Shown: piece by piece, positions 1-12,575 of the stretch | Layout of the letters: the number at the start of each line of letters is the position of its first letter | Position numbering within the stretch: the first letter of the stretch is position 1 | Assembly: GCA_014529385.2 (NCBI GenBank) | Contig: CM043953.1 | Location: 69,358,372-69,422,371, forward strand | Source: Adiantum capillus-veneris | Lineage: Eukaryota > Streptophyta > Polypodiopsida > Polypodiales > Pteridaceae | Length of the DNA stretch: 64,000 bases | Direction of reading: 5' to 3' | Notes under the pieces: model-generated | Told to the model about the DNA's origin: nothing | The model's input: only the letters and a program-made list of their open reading frames with translations | Databases searched by the model: none | Position numbers and translations under genes: made by a program

Positions 1-1204
1 TGATAGCAGCTTTTACGCAAAGAAGAAGAATTTTTATAAAGCCAACCAGTATGACTTTCTGGAAGACAAAAGCAAGAAAGTTCGAGAGTTTAAGGAAGGT
101 GGACAGTCAATTAAATTTGACACGTTTTCTGGTTATAGAGATGCTTCGAAGGCTTTGTCTTTTGTACAGCAGTTTGACATAGCTTTCTCAGGAGGACGTT
201 ACTCAGAGCACTCAAAGATTCGGAGAGCTGCCTCTTACTTTAAGGGGAATGCTTAAACTTGGTGGTCCACGCTTCTATTGAACAAGACAGCACCAGTTAA
301 ATGGTTGAAATTCAAAAGGCTTTTTGTTTGGAGCCATCTTCGGATGACCAAGAAGGATACAGTGGACGTTTATTGCGAGAGATTGTGGAGCTCTTTTCTA
401 CCCGCCTCTTCATTTAAGAAGATCTCGTTCAAGGAACAGATTGAGCGGTTTACCTTAGGTCTTCCTACAGAGATCCGAGATCACTGCTTAGAACAAAGTC
501 AGCTTCCATTCAGAGTTTATGAGTCATGCGAAATGGGGATTTGCCATTCATTCAGGCAATTTGACTTACCCCACAGATGAGATCATGATGCCGAGGACCG
601 AACAGACTTCGGAAAATGAAAGTAGAAAAAAGAAGAGCACCCCAGAAACGAAAGAAAAGGATACACGACCCCAGCTCACTCGTCGAGAGAGGATCATCTG
701 TAGCAAAGAGGGGAAGTGTTTTGAATGCGGGGAAATTGGACATATCTCCGCGAAGTGCCCTAACAAGGCACTGAATGAATAGGATGAAGAAAGGCCAGAA
801 AGTTCCAAAGCAACTGAGGGACGTGGCAAAAAAGGCAGATAAAAGCAGAATTGGTACCACATTGCGTGGGACCTAAACCAAATCAAATGAAGGAAAGCAC
901 AAACTTTGCCGCTTTTAGGGCAAAGGGAAAAATCAGGAAGCTCTTTTGAAGGAGCCAGGCCAACTTCTTGAATTGGCGGCTCGATTTGAAATTACGCCCG
1001 ATAGGCTGAGGCCACATGTAGAGGTAGTTCTAGCGGCACTCGGACGGGATGTTGCCATTACACCGATCATTGGCAAACGTCGTTTGCAATGTCAGGGGTG
1101 TTTAGGGCACGAGGATTTTCACGTAATTCCCTTGGGAGCTGTGACGTCCTACTCGAAATCCCTTGGTGCCACAAGAACAACGCCGTGGTTGACTACCGGG
1201 CCGA
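1..1204 (+). pseudogene. Ty3 retroelement gag-protease relic
   Basis: This is the inner part of a Ty3-type gag and the start of pol, cut by the window edge. It runs parallel to 40.83-42.07 kb of the complete Ty3 element in this window, so the family assignment rests on an internal copy. Capsid-like sequence lies at about 170-580 in several frames. A zinc knuckle, CFECGEIGHISAKCP (CX2CX4HX4C), lies at about 718-762 and would bind RNA. At 1080-1200 a protease-end segment is visible (GHEDFHVIPLGA, then a decayed version of the DVLLGIPW motif). A stop near 256 and frameshifts break the frame. Similarity to the 39.5-kb element stops abruptly at about 1204, inside the sequence ending CCGGGCCGAG. 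No RT follows, so this is a truncated, dead copy. Confidence 0.85.
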
Positions 1205-2655
<1,451 letters not shown>

Positions 2656-2917
2656 CTCTCTCTCGCGTACACATGAAACCCACACAAAAGGTATGTCCCA
2701 TTTCACATAAATACGCATACCAGCTTTTTTGTGCTTATTTTCAACCATCACTACAAAGTCTCAAAGTCTCAAAGTTGATAGCTCCATTGATTGCAAACGT
2801 CCTTTTTGCTTCTATCATATTTCTTGGTCTTTAGTACTCTCTGTGTTCTTAAGTTTTTCTTTTGAGGTTCCTCAAGGTGGCTATGGTAGCTTGCTTGCAA
2901 GGCAAACTTTTATCTAA
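2656..2917. other. Intergenic, no gene recognised
   Basis: Plain AT-rich sequence containing a duplicated CTCAAAGT stretch near 2760. No feature is supported. Confidence 0.5.
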
Positions 2918-3097
2918 GGGGACTAGCTTAGTTGGAAGAGGGTTGGTGGACTTGCATCACCAAGGTGATGGGTTCAACCCCCACTGAGGGCCTTTGGTGG
3001 TATCTCAAGGCAAAGGATGGTTTGGGTACCTCGGCATGATGCAAAGTGTTGGTGGAATAAGCAAGATGTCTTTTCAATAAATTTTTAAAATAAAAAA
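2918..3097 (+). mobile_element. tRNA-derived SINE
   Basis: The head has an A-box-like TAGCTTAGTTGG at 2924-2935 and a B-box GGTTCAACCCCC at 2971-2982, spaced as in a pol III tRNA promoter. The sequence then continues about 110 bases to an A/T-rich tail (AAATTTTTAAAATAAAAAA). It lacks a good cloverleaf beyond the T arm and carries no 3' CCA, so a SINE fits better than a tRNA gene. Related heads lie at 3.55-3.71 kb. Confidence 0.65.
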
Positions 3098-3548
3098 GTA
3101 GCATTAGCTATCTCTCTCATAACACTCTTCTTTGTTTAAACCTAGAGATCCCTTTAGGTGCCCCGCCTCCTAATAACCCTTTGATAATTATTTGCAATCT
3201 TATTGGAAGATGCTTTGTTGGGTTTAGCCTAAACTATATCATGTTATATTTTTTTAGCTCTTATCTAATACTGATGTGAGAGTTTTTATTTACCAAAAGT
3301 TTGTCGAATTACATACACCAAACATTTGTGGAAATGGCATCCATCCATAGTCTCTATGTAGTTTATTCTCTATGTTGCAAGTCCATCTTACGTACTAAAT
3401 TCTTGGTTTCAAATTGGTTCTCCTAGTGACACATTTCATTCGACAACATTTTTCCTTTTCTTTTTAAGTGCCGACCTTGTCAACTTTTTGTTTTGTTATT
3501 CAACCAACACAAGTCGGACCACTCGAACCTTTCTTTTTGCCTTAGATA
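3098..3548. other. Intergenic, no gene recognised
   Basis: AT-rich sequence with no domain-bearing frame or repeat boundary that I can identify. Confidence 0.5.
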
Positions 3549-3711
3549 CCCCCAAGGATGTTAGTGGGGGTTCAGCCCATCACCATGGTGATGCAAGTGC
3601 AACCTTCTAACCAACTAAGCAAGCCCCCTTGCATAGTTGATTAGAGGGTTGGACTTGTATCACCATGGTGATGCCGGTTCAACCTTCTAACCAACTAAGC
3701 AAGCACCCTTG
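3549..3711 (-). mobile_element. Rearranged cluster of SINE heads
   Basis: A minus-strand SINE head occupies about 3549-3630, with the reverse complement of its A-box (CCAACTAAGCAAG) at about 3611-3623. A plus-strand head fragment follows, with B-box GGTTCAACC near 3675. The minus-strand 5' end is then repeated at about 3680-3711. Blocks 3581-3626 and 3661-3706 are near-identical with an 80-base period, so part of the cluster is a tandem duplication. Confidence 0.5.
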
Positions 3712-3932
3712 GCAACATTCTATCTTCAACTAAGAAGGAGCACATGATCTTTTCACATCATGCATGAAACCTATGTCACCTCAGAGCATCGTGATGAATA
3801 GTGCTTCAAAAAAACATGTTGTTAGTGTATCTCATGTCCATTTTCTAAAATTTACTTGCAAAAGTACATTTTATTGGTGGAATGACCTATACAAACCTTG
3901 GAATTTGAAATTAATCAAAGTTTCCAAGTCTA

Positions 3933-3961
3933 ATCTCTCTCTCTCTCTCTATCAAGTGCAC

Positions 3962-3998
<37 letters not shown>

Positions 3999-4020
3999 GA
4001 TCCTATGGTCCCAACCACAC

Positions 4021-4067
<47 letters not shown>

Positions 4068-4105
4068 GATCCTATGGTCCCAACCACACTGATGAGAGAG
4101 ATATA
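3933..4105. repeat. GA/CT microsatellites around a duplicated unit
   Basis: A CT tract (about 3933-3950) is followed by GA tracts at about 3964-3993 and 4025-4063. The unit TATTGATCCTATGGTCCC plus CAACCACACTGATGAGAG occurs twice, once after each GA tract, so the roughly 68-base block is duplicated in tandem. Confidence 0.85.
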
Positions 4106-4204
4106 GAAAGAGAGAGAGATCACTAGACAATGGACAATCCGATATGTCACACCTATGGTTTTAAATAACACAGCCATGGCAGGCCTTGGTGTTTGTCAGG
4201 TGTG

Positions 4205-4612
4205 CTCCTATAGTATAGAGAGAAAAAGAGAGCACTTTGAGAGCTGGCAGTGGGGTTTTGCACTAGTGATTAGTAAGAGTCAGAACAGTGGTCACCAATC
4301 AATCATGTTGAGACCTCACAAATGCCAACACATGTCAAAGAGGGATGCCAAAATCCCTTTCTTCTTTATCCATGTTATACGGATGTCACACGTGTGGTAC
4401 AAGATAGCGTTCTTGCCCTCGGCCCTAGGATTGTTCATGCTCGCTACTACAGTAGAGAGAGATATATATGGGAGCCACGAGGGGGTTTTCTAGTGGTGAT
4501 GAGTAGGAGTTGGGGTAGTGATCACTATGTAGTCCCTTTGGGACCTTGTAAATGCCAACATGTGGCAAGAGGGATGTTGAAATCCCTCTTTGCTTTCTAT
4601 ATGGTTTAGATA
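4205..4612. repeat. Diverged ~240-bp tandem duplication
   Basis: Two related blocks lie at about 4205-4375 and 4445-4612. Each runs through a GAGAG stretch, a segment like GGGGTTTT plus TAGTGGTGAT, AATGCCAACA, and GAGGGATG followed by AAATCCCT. The copies differ at many sites. Open frames through them have no recognisable domain. Confidence 0.65.
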
Positions 4613-4722
4613 GACACATATTGTATGGTGTATTCACATATATATAAATCAAATTATAATGAAGCCCAATGAGTCTTTGAGTCCCTCATCACAAAATTGA
4701 GTGCAAGCTTTGTAATTTTTCA

Positions 4723-5314
4723 ACAACTTTTCTATCTAGAGTAGCTAAGCGTCGTATTCATGCATTTTGCAAGAATGCACCACTATTGATACATGCCATG
4801 GTCCAGACAATGGCCTTTGCACATTCAAACGGCATTGTGCATTGTGATCTTCACCCAGGAAATATCATGCTAGATTTCACTCAAGGAAACGTGCCTAGAA
4901 TTGGCATAATAGATTGGGAACTGGCCTTGCGTTTAGGGTATGAAAAGCGAGTTTCTGTTTCTTGAACTCCATATATGAAGGATCGTGATTAGAAGCCATG
5001 GCTAGCATCTAAGCTCTTAGGTACATCAGATGAAGATGTGCGCACAAAGTCAGTGGATGTGTATGCATTGGCATGGATCATTTTACAGATTTACAAATTT
5101 TTGTGAAGAGTTTTCTATAGCCTATGAGACAGGTTGGACTTCTTCAAAAGCTGAAAACCTTATCCAACATATCACATATGTTATTGAGGCTCATTCCTAT
5201 AGATATAAAGGAAGAAAGATTTTACATGAGCTTAATGAAGAACTAGATTGCATGGGTTTAGAGCCTTCAAAGCGTTTGAGGCCACTGTTGGAGATGATGC
5301 CAGCCCTTTATTGA
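4723..5314 (+). pseudogene. Broken protein-kinase-like gene
   Basis: The frame starting near 4741 reads through a protein-kinase catalytic loop, HCDLHPGNIML (the HxDxxxxN signature), followed about 15 residues later by GIIDWELAL, where DWE occupies the position of the magnesium-binding DFG. A following VDVYALAWIIL matches the kinase F-helix pattern. In-frame stops interrupt it at about 4963 and 5000. The frame then shifts, and a 94-residue frame at 5030-5314 carries what looks like the C-lobe (for example GRKILHELNEELDCMG and PSKRLRPLLEMM). The N-lobe with its glycine loop and lysine is not visible upstream. The family is protein-kinase-like; the substrate is unknown. The lesions make activity unlikely. 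Confidence 0.75.
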
Positions 5315-5417
5315 CCTATGTTTAGTGCTTTTTGCCATTCAATGTGCTTTAGATATAGAAGGTATATTTTCGTTACAGAAATTTGAATTTTCATCCCGAA
5401 TTGTAACGTGGTGCTAG

Positions 5418-5466
<49 letters not shown>

Positions 5467-5568
5467 GTTTAGAATCTCAAAATATGTGATGCAATTGTTA
5501 GCAATAATTCTAGCTGTATTGATCTATGTTTAGTGCTTTTGATTTGGAAGATGTATTTGGTGCTAGAA

Positions 5569-5629
<61 letters not shown>

Positions 5630-5660
5630 ACAAACAAAGCATTTAGAATCATTTTAGTGA
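5315..5660. repeat. Tandem duplication with CT and CA tracts
   Basis: A block beginning near CTATGTTTAGTGCTTTT and running through GTGCTAG into a CT tract and then GTTTAGAATC occurs twice, at about 5315-5480 and 5515-5655. CT tracts lie at about 5423-5463 and 5572-5606, the second extended by a CA tract to 5628. Confidence 0.7.
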
Positions 5661-6558
5661 AACTTAGTTTTCACTTGTGATTTATGCCCTTGAATCACCA
5701 AATGGAAATTGGTCTATTTGGGCCCAAATTTGGTTTGTGGACTCCAAGAACTGTATAACCCTCCCATATGATTTATTTAGTTATGGAATCGCTATTTGGC
5801 AAAATCCTCAAATGGGTTTTCAATGAGATTTGGCACTTATTGAATTGTTGTTTGGGTTTAGAATTGCCATTTGATTTCTTGGTCAATTTTTGACTATGAG
5901 GATAGACTTGGATTCGCCTTGGTCTCAAGATTCCAAATATATCAAATATTTATCATTTTGACCTGGTTTGCATTTGGTGATCCTAGCCTTTTTCTCAACT
6001 AGAGGGATTCTAGTCTCAAATGCTCTAAAATTATCAAATGAAATTTAGGGCCTTTTTTGAGGGTTGAGCATATGCCTGGAACCTATAGAGCATGTAGATC
6101 CTAAATTTATTATCAATATCTTCAAAATGTGCCAAATTCATTTGGTGATTCAAGTCAGAGAATGAAATTCTGAAACTATCACAATAGTTTCTAGCGCTGG
6201 AATTGTCATTACAAAAATAGATTTTTCCTCAAATCTAAACACAGAGAAAAATGCATCTATACATAAGCAAAAATATGCAATAAACCATACACCTACACAA
6301 AAATGAGAGCAAAGGCTTGACCAAAACTAAACTGGGAGTAAAGTCTCAACACACGAGAGTAATCTAATCTTAACTTCTCAAGTAAAGAGTTTCAAGTCAA
6401 AAACCATAGAAACAAACCAAAACCAGTCATAAATCCTCTAAAATTGCTTTCAAAGGAGCTAAACTAACACACACTCTTTTGATTAGGCTTAAACAAAAGG
6501 GATTCATCTTGGCGTAAGTATGATTTTCTGGTAATAACGCCAATGGAAAGCTCAACAC
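5661..6558. other. AT-rich intergenic, no gene recognised
   Basis: About 900 bases of AT-rich sequence with dense stops in all frames and no repeat boundary that I can define. Confidence 0.55.
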
Positions 6559-8382
6559 TGTAATATGCTTGACCGTTATCAATAAAATCATTTAGTTGTT
6601 TTGAAAAATATTTTTTGAAGTTCACATTTTAATTAAGACTTTGGGTCGGATAAAAAATCAGACATTATTTTATGACAAAATAAAAGATAAATTAAAAGAG
6701 ACCCCGAAATTACTGTGCGGCTTTGTGCGGCACGATAAAAAAGTTAATTGACCTTGGTAATATTCTTATAGACTTAATGACGTCGAAAGACACACTCTAG
6801 GACTTTACAACTCGTCAATCGAACTCGGAAATCATTAGTTACGGTGTTTTGTATATCTAGGATCAATAGTTAAGGTTAAAGGGTAAATTAAAGGCTTTAG
6901 ACTATGGTTTAAAATAAAAGTTGACTTTGAAAAAGACTAAAGAGGCTTTAGGCTTAATTTATGGAAAGAGGGAGTAATTTTAGAAAAGTCAAGGAGAGAA
7001 GGTAAGAATAGAGATCCTTCATCTGAAACTTTTTCAAAAAAGGAAGTTCGAATCCGCGTATTGGGATCTGCGCCGCGTGCCAAACAATTAAAAAATAATA
7101 ATAAATAAACCAAAAAGACGTGCACTCTTGTAACTTTAAATTTCTGCTATTCTTAGAGCTCCCTCTCCATCCCAAAAACCTATATAAAGGGCCTCTCACC
7201 CTCACTCTCAGACACACAGAGCTAGAGCTCTCTTTAGAGACACTGAAACTCGGTCGGAGAAGAAAAAAACCTCTTGAAGAGCCCTCTCTCTCCCGCAAGC
7301 TCTCCATCTCCATCTGCATCACCATCTTCGCACTTTGCCCCTTGATTTTTAAGTTCGCTTACTCTCTTGTTCTCTCTTGGCAAGAAAAAGAAGAAGAAGA
7401 AACTCTTCTCCCGTTCTTGTGGAAGTCCAAATTCCTCCAGTGCAAGCCATAATTGAATGTCCGATTGATCCGGTAAGTTAATTTAAAATGATTTATTGCA
7501 CAGATGATGACCTAGCAGTTAGCCTAGGATTAGCTTTAAATTGTCTAAAAACGTGATTAAAATCACGCGAAACAAGCATGTGGTTGTTCATGGAGAAAAA
7601 AAGAGATTGTTTGATAAACTGTTTGTTGATTTAGTAATAGAAATTGCTTGAATGTTTGAAGATTTGTATGAAGAAAAGTTGTTGATTGTATGTTGGAGGA
7701 ACCTCGCAGTTAGCGGGATGCCTCGCGGGTAGCGAGAAGTTATGCACTTCGTGGTTAGCAAAAGAAAAACCTTTGTAAAGGCTCTATTGGTTAGGCAGAG
7801 GAAAGTCCATGGTTAGTGGCAAGAGTCTTGAATTGAAGTCATTGATCGTGTTAGAAACTGTCTTGATAGATACTGTTTGATAATTGTATGGGTGATGTTT
7901 GAAGGGTTGTCTAAATAAACGTGTGCCATAAAATAATTAACGAACACTTTTTGTATTTAGCTAACAGTGTGGTAGTAATTAAATAACAAGCTGAAGGGTT
8001 AACAAGCTGAAGGGTGAGTTGTGGGCTGGAAAGTAGGGATTGGCGGTAACGCTAGTCACTGGGGACAGGTGGACCCGATAAGTCGAATGCTTTCCACAAG
8101 TGGAACTTACGTAAGAGCGGTAGAAATAGTCGTCACAACCTTAGGGGAAAGGTTGACGGCTGTGCCTCGTACTCAACGGGATAAAAAGCGTCAACTCTAT
8201 GAACCAAGGGTTCCTAGATGCATTGCGCCTTCTGATTACGAGAAGGTAATGCGATCTCAAGAAGACCTCATTAGAAATTTTGTTAGTTCAAGGGCAATTC
8301 CTCATTTCGTCCCTTCGCTTTGCAAGGCAGATACGAAGTGGATGTGAGGAGCTCTCCCAGACGACGAGTCGGGGACGTTACA
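6559..8382 (+). mobile_element. Probable 1.8-kb solo LTR
   Basis: The sequence starts TGTAATATGCTTGACCG and ends GTCGGGGACGTTACA, giving TGTAA/TTACA terminal inverted repeats. The flanks are AACAC (6554-6558) and AAAAC (8383-8387), consistent with a 5-base duplication carrying one later change. The interior looks like an LTR: a TATA box, a CT-rich leader and a splice-donor-like site, with no protein domain. Long LTRs of this type occur in Ty3 lineages such as Tat/Athila, but the lineage cannot be assigned without internal sequence. No partner LTR is seen in the window. Confidence 0.6.
7181..7480 (+). promoter_or_regulatory. TATA promoter, CT-rich leader and splice donor
   Basis: TATATAAAGG at 7181-7190 is followed about 30 bases later by a CT/CA-rich start region typical of plant pol II leaders. 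A donor-like site CCG|GTAAGTTAATT lies at about 7472. Because this sits inside the presumed solo LTR, it is best read as the element's own promoter and spliced leader. A frame across 7120-7452 has no recognised domain. Confidence 0.5.
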
Positions 8383-9504
8383 AAAACCCACCACACAAGC
8401 ATACACTAATGCTATGAGCTAATGGCCTTTTATCCAGGTAACATAGGGAAGTAGAACTCTCCTATAATCAATAAAAAATGGAGAAATCAACCCAACCAAG
8501 CAAATACGTCTTTGAAAGCGCTAACCTTCCAATGCAAACCTCTACAAGTGCAATGCACAATGAAATGCAAGCCTACTACTCACACCTCTCTCTGAAGAAG
8601 CACTAAATCCACCAGATCTCATTGTTGGCTGCTCCGGTCGTCATGTCGAATGCCAAATCTATCATAGCATAGCTGGAACCACACAAGCCACATCTATGTC
8701 GAACCAAAGGAAGTATGACCTTAACCACAAGAGACGGAACTCAAAATACAAGGCGTCACCCTCGTATTCCCCTAAGTAAAAGACTAAAGTAATACTGAAC
8801 TCCAAAACAACAATCAAGCTAACTCTCAAACTTCTCTCTATCCCTTTGACATGTCTATCAAGGAAGAAGGCTCAACCAAGAGTCATCTACAAGCAAGTTT
8901 CACATGTCATAAGGCCCACAAGGCACCCTAGATGGCACCATAGCACTCTGATTGACAGATCGATTTACTCCTGGCAGGACGATTTACTATTGGCAGGGTC
9001 AATTTACTATCTGTAGGACCGATTTACTGTTTGCGCCTATTTATAGACTTGGCCAAATTTGATGAAAGTTGCATAGATTGATTCTCTTGAGCTCAACATT
9101 ACAATGGTAGTGTCAAATCTTAGTTCAAACACCATAGACACAAGTTATAAGCATTCAAAGGTGTACAGGAGACTAACAAGAAGTAGATCTGCAAGAGACT
9201 CACATGCGAATCTGAGGGAAAATGATAGAACTTTTCATTAATGAAAGAGTTCAATATTTACATCAGAGCCAAAGCATACAATGTTGACTTCTTCTTCTCC
9301 ACCAGCTATCCAAGCTCTCCACCCTTGCTAAGACTAAAGAGTGTCAAAAGTATCCCCAAAAAGTCTAACTAGTGACTTTTATACCTAGGGTTTACAAAAA
9401 TTGGGCCCGTTCACATTCTGGACGCCCAAAAGCTAAAAATAATTCTAGTGCCGTCTAAACATCCGACTCATCCTAGATTACCCCTCATATTTACAAAAGG
9501 TATT
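8383..9504. other. Non-coding region with a short tandem repeat
   Basis: No gene is supported. At about 8962-9030 a unit of 22-25 bases is repeated four times with variation; its core is GATTTACT followed by TGGCAGG or TGTAGGA. The rest is AT-rich. The stretch 9200-9500 resembles degraded retroelement DNA but shows no clear boundary. Confidence 0.5.
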
Positions 9505-10685
9505 TTACAAAGCCTTATAGGCCAAAAGAGGTGAAAAACTATAGTGTGTCCGGCAATCCATCTTCACTTTTCGGACGCTGCTCCAAGAGGTAGAGGGGCG
9601 AGGAGAAGAGGCGACGGGAGCAGGAGGCGGGGGGGGATGATGAGAAGGGGGGAAACTCGGAGGGAGGAGGGGATGTCGAGGATGAAGCTGAGTGGGGGGC
9701 TGAGTGGGGGGCTGGAGCACGGACCTCATCCTGCTCAAGAGGACCGGAACGGTTCCCCGTGGGAACCCACTGCTGCTGGGCAGGCACCTGAGGACCACTC
9801 TGAGTGCGAGGCTGCCACTGTGGCCCCTGCCGTCGTCGACCACGTATCTGTTGCCATCCCTCCTCCGCTGGAGCCCCAAGCTCGGAGGGTGGGTCTGCCT
9901 GTGTGCTCTGTGTCTCTGTCTATGGCTGTTGGCCAGCCCTTGCAGGCTGGGGCTGAGTCTGTGGTGTAGGTCGAGGCCTCCTCCGTGGACAAGCCTTCGC
10001 AAGACGACCCATCTGTCAACAAATGAAGCACTGGTTCGAGAGGCCCGAATACTCCACGCTGTCTAAACCAACCCCCACTCACACGAGGCAGGAGGATGAC
10101 CTTCGGGAGAGTGTGAGTGTCCCTAACCAAAACGCGAACTGAGGGAATGCCGGCCGCCTTGGCAGCTACTGAGGCTGCCGTGCGAGGTGTCTCCAGGGGA
10201 GTCCCAATCGCTGAGCCTATCCTAGACAAAAGAGGTAGGTACTCCCTCCGCAAACCAAGAAAGCAGACGGAGATGGGGATGTCTGCCTTCTCTACCAGCA
10301 CATCTGAAGCAGGATCAAAACTATGTCTCCACTGTCAAAAGTGGGCTCGAGCTGCTCGGATGGTCAATGGACTCATGGCGATGACCTTGGACGCCATCTC
10401 GGAGGTCTCGAACTCGATCTGGTAGTAGCCTCGTCCGAGGATCTGAACGTCCAAGATCTTGCCCACCTCTGCGAGAAGGCGGGCTTGGAAGAGATCACGC
10501 AGCTCTTCTCTGCTTGGTCTGGTGCCGAGAATCTTGCAGATGACAGAAGTCGCCTGCAGGCGCTCTAGCTCTGCGGCTAGGCTCGCTTGCTCTGTCGGTG
10601 AAAGAGCAAGTCGAATGGTGGGCTCAGCGGGGTCGGGCATGGGAGCTTCAGTGATGTCCCTCTGCGGTGGAGCTTGAGCCTCCAT
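9505..10685 (-). pseudogene. LINE ORF1 (DUF4283-like, zinc knuckle) relic
   Basis: Read on the minus strand from a likely start at 10,685 (MEAQAPPQ). The first frame has a DUF4283-type nucleic-acid-binding segment (SVICKILGTRP, then GYYQIEFETSEMASKV), known from ORF1 of plant L1-like LINEs. The next frame (to about 9735) continues the family pattern, VCFLGLRREYLP and IGSAIGTPLETPRTAAS. A further frameshift leads to a zinc knuckle near 10,010-9,970 read as CFIC, a stop, then QMGRLAKACP; the ligand histidine is replaced by arginine. The tail is Pro/Arg/Gln-rich. No ORF2 follows below 9505. At least two frameshifts and one stop make it dead. The protein would have bound LINE RNA. Confidence 0.75.
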
Positions 10686-11060
10686 CTGTGTCTGCTGCTG
10701 TGAAGAAGAAACGAAGGGGGGAGGCTTCCGCTGGACCAAACACGCCAAAGTGATCGGCGAGGCTCGACAAGCAGGGAAGGCTAAAAACCGAAAATGCAGG
10801 CGGGCGGGGAAAGGGCAAAAAAGCTGTGGGCAGGAAGGAGGGCAGGCAAAAGGATGGCGGCGGGACAGGGGAGCGGTGTGGTTGGCTGGGCGGGCAGGCT
10901 GATTGGGCGGCGGGGTTGGTAGAGCGGGTAGGGCGTTGGGCAGCAGGGGAGGGGGGGGGAAGCAGGCGACGGGCAAGGGGAGGCAGCGATGGCGAGGAGG
11001 GAAGGGGGGGGGGGGAGCAGCTATGGCGAGGGGGAGAGTGCGGGTAGCAACAGCAGCGAG
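10686..11060 (-). other. GC-rich 5' region of the LINE relic
   Basis: Upstream of the presumed ORF1 start the minus strand is strongly C-rich and would encode only Pro/Ala/Ser-rich low complexity. Together with the ORF1 relic it forms a GC-rich island (about 9550-11,060) that stands out from the AT-rich flanks. It probably held the LINE 5' UTR and promoter. No motif was identified. Confidence 0.45.
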
Positions 11061-11211
11061 CTCCCAATCCGCTCACTCTATTCTTAGCTTTTAGCACCTC
11101 TAACTTAACAGTCATTGTTAGTCCAACAATGCTTAAGGCAACTTCTAGAGTACCTAGGCATTGAGTAATTTCATTGTTGAAAGATTTGACCTTTTCCAAC
11201 GATTCTAGCAA

Positions 11212-11760
11212 CTAGGGTTTATCAAGTGAACACCACATAAGATTAGCATTCGCACCAGAGTTAAGGAACGCTTTCTTGGTAATGGTAGTGAATTCCTTTA
11301 CAAAAAGTTGTACTTCAACTCTTGCAGCTGGAACAAACTCAACCCCCTCAACAACTGCATGAAAAGCATTAATCTCTTTTTGTTTACCTGGAAGTTTTGC
11401 AAACCTCTCTTTGTCTTCCTCGTTGGCTTGTATTATAATATGTTGCTCATGGTGCTTCTTTTGCTTTACTTGATGTAATTTAGCTAGCATTCTATCTGAG
11501 AAAGACTCATGATAGTTCTTAAGTTGACTACCATTAATGTAGGTAGCCTAAAGAGTATCATCAAGGTCTTCAGATCGTACAACAACATTCTTAGAAATTG
11601 CATTTATCACAAATGGTCCTATAGCACGTAAGTTAAGCTTCCTCTTTTGAGTTTGAGATTTCAAAGTGTATAGCAGCACTAAGCCACCAACTTTGAATCT
11701 ATTCTTCTCGACATTAGTATCATGCCATATGTTTCAATAGGGAGGAATGCCAAAAGACCA
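11212..11760 (-). pseudogene. Ty3 integrase C-terminal fragment
   Basis: On the minus strand from about 11,700 the translation resembles the end of a Ty3 integrase: KVGGLVLLYTLKSQTQKRKL, then LRAIGPFVI, then after a stop ATYINGSQLKNYHESFS. These match the conserved beta-barrel pattern in which a basic stretch is followed by GPF and then N/DG-LKPYH. A 92-residue frame (11,490-11,212) continues past this motif without a recognised domain. The catalytic core is absent. It is a fragment of a family different from the 39.5-kb element, which carries a chromodomain instead. Confidence 0.6.
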
Positions 11761-12108
11761 ACCCTTGTGCTAGGAACTCAACCACCCTTGTCAAGAGCAA
11801 CTACGATAGGATATGTAGATGTTGTGTCGGGTGATAACATGGCACACGATACCTAGTCCTTGTTGGCACCTGCAATGGGGAGGAGTAGGACTATGTAGAT
11901 TTTTAGGGAATATGCAATCTAAATTGATTAACAACATAATATTTCATGACTTCATCTTTCATCCTATTGCTTTGTTGATCAACTTGCTTATGTACCCAAC
12001 TATTTATAGTATATAGGACCATTTCCATCGTCCTTTTGCAATTCACCCTTGATCAGCTTAATCCTTTTGTATGCCCTTTTCCACCTTCGGTGCATGGTTA
12101 TTGATATC

Positions 12109-12161
<53 letters not shown>

Positions 12162-12575
12162 ATAAACCATCTACTAAGGCAAAATTTGCTCGAGATACAC
12201 ATTTTCTAAAGCAGAACCCTAGCACAATCTAACTTGACACTATGTTTAGTGTGTGGTTCCAACTTATTATAAGACATACTACTCTCCATTATCACATTGT
12301 CTTTTGTACTTTCCTTGTGGTGACCAATCCTCAATCCTCGATACTCGGTAATAATTGTTCATGTCCCTCCCGTGGATGTGGTGCCCAACGTGTGGACTCT
12401 TGAAATGTGGGATGTGTAGCACAAATATTTGCGAGTGCAACCATATAGAACACCTTGTGGAGTTAGGTGAGAGTGCATCTTAGAAACAATCATATATAAT
12501 AGTTTCAAGGTGGTTGTCATAGTATCAAGGCTATTAGAAAATCCTTAACTTCTATCGCTTTTGTATAGCTTGATA
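11761..12575. other. Intergenic with a GA microsatellite
   Basis: No gene is supported. A GA tract lies at about 12,112-12,159. A short leucine/isoleucine-rich frame at 11,819-12,016 has no recognisable domain. Confidence 0.5.

Noticed and set aside
552-886. Minus-strand ORFs opposite the gag relic (also opposite 41.4-42.0 kb)
   Set aside because: These are antisense shadows of gag, present in both copies only because the plus-strand sequence is conserved.
2918-2990. A tRNA gene
   Set aside because: A- and B-boxes are present, but acceptor and anticodon arms do not fold well and the sequence continues into an A/T tail. A SINE fits better.
10826-11094. Gly/Arg-rich plus-strand ORFs
   Set aside because: Shadows of the GC-rich LINE 5' region; low complexity only.
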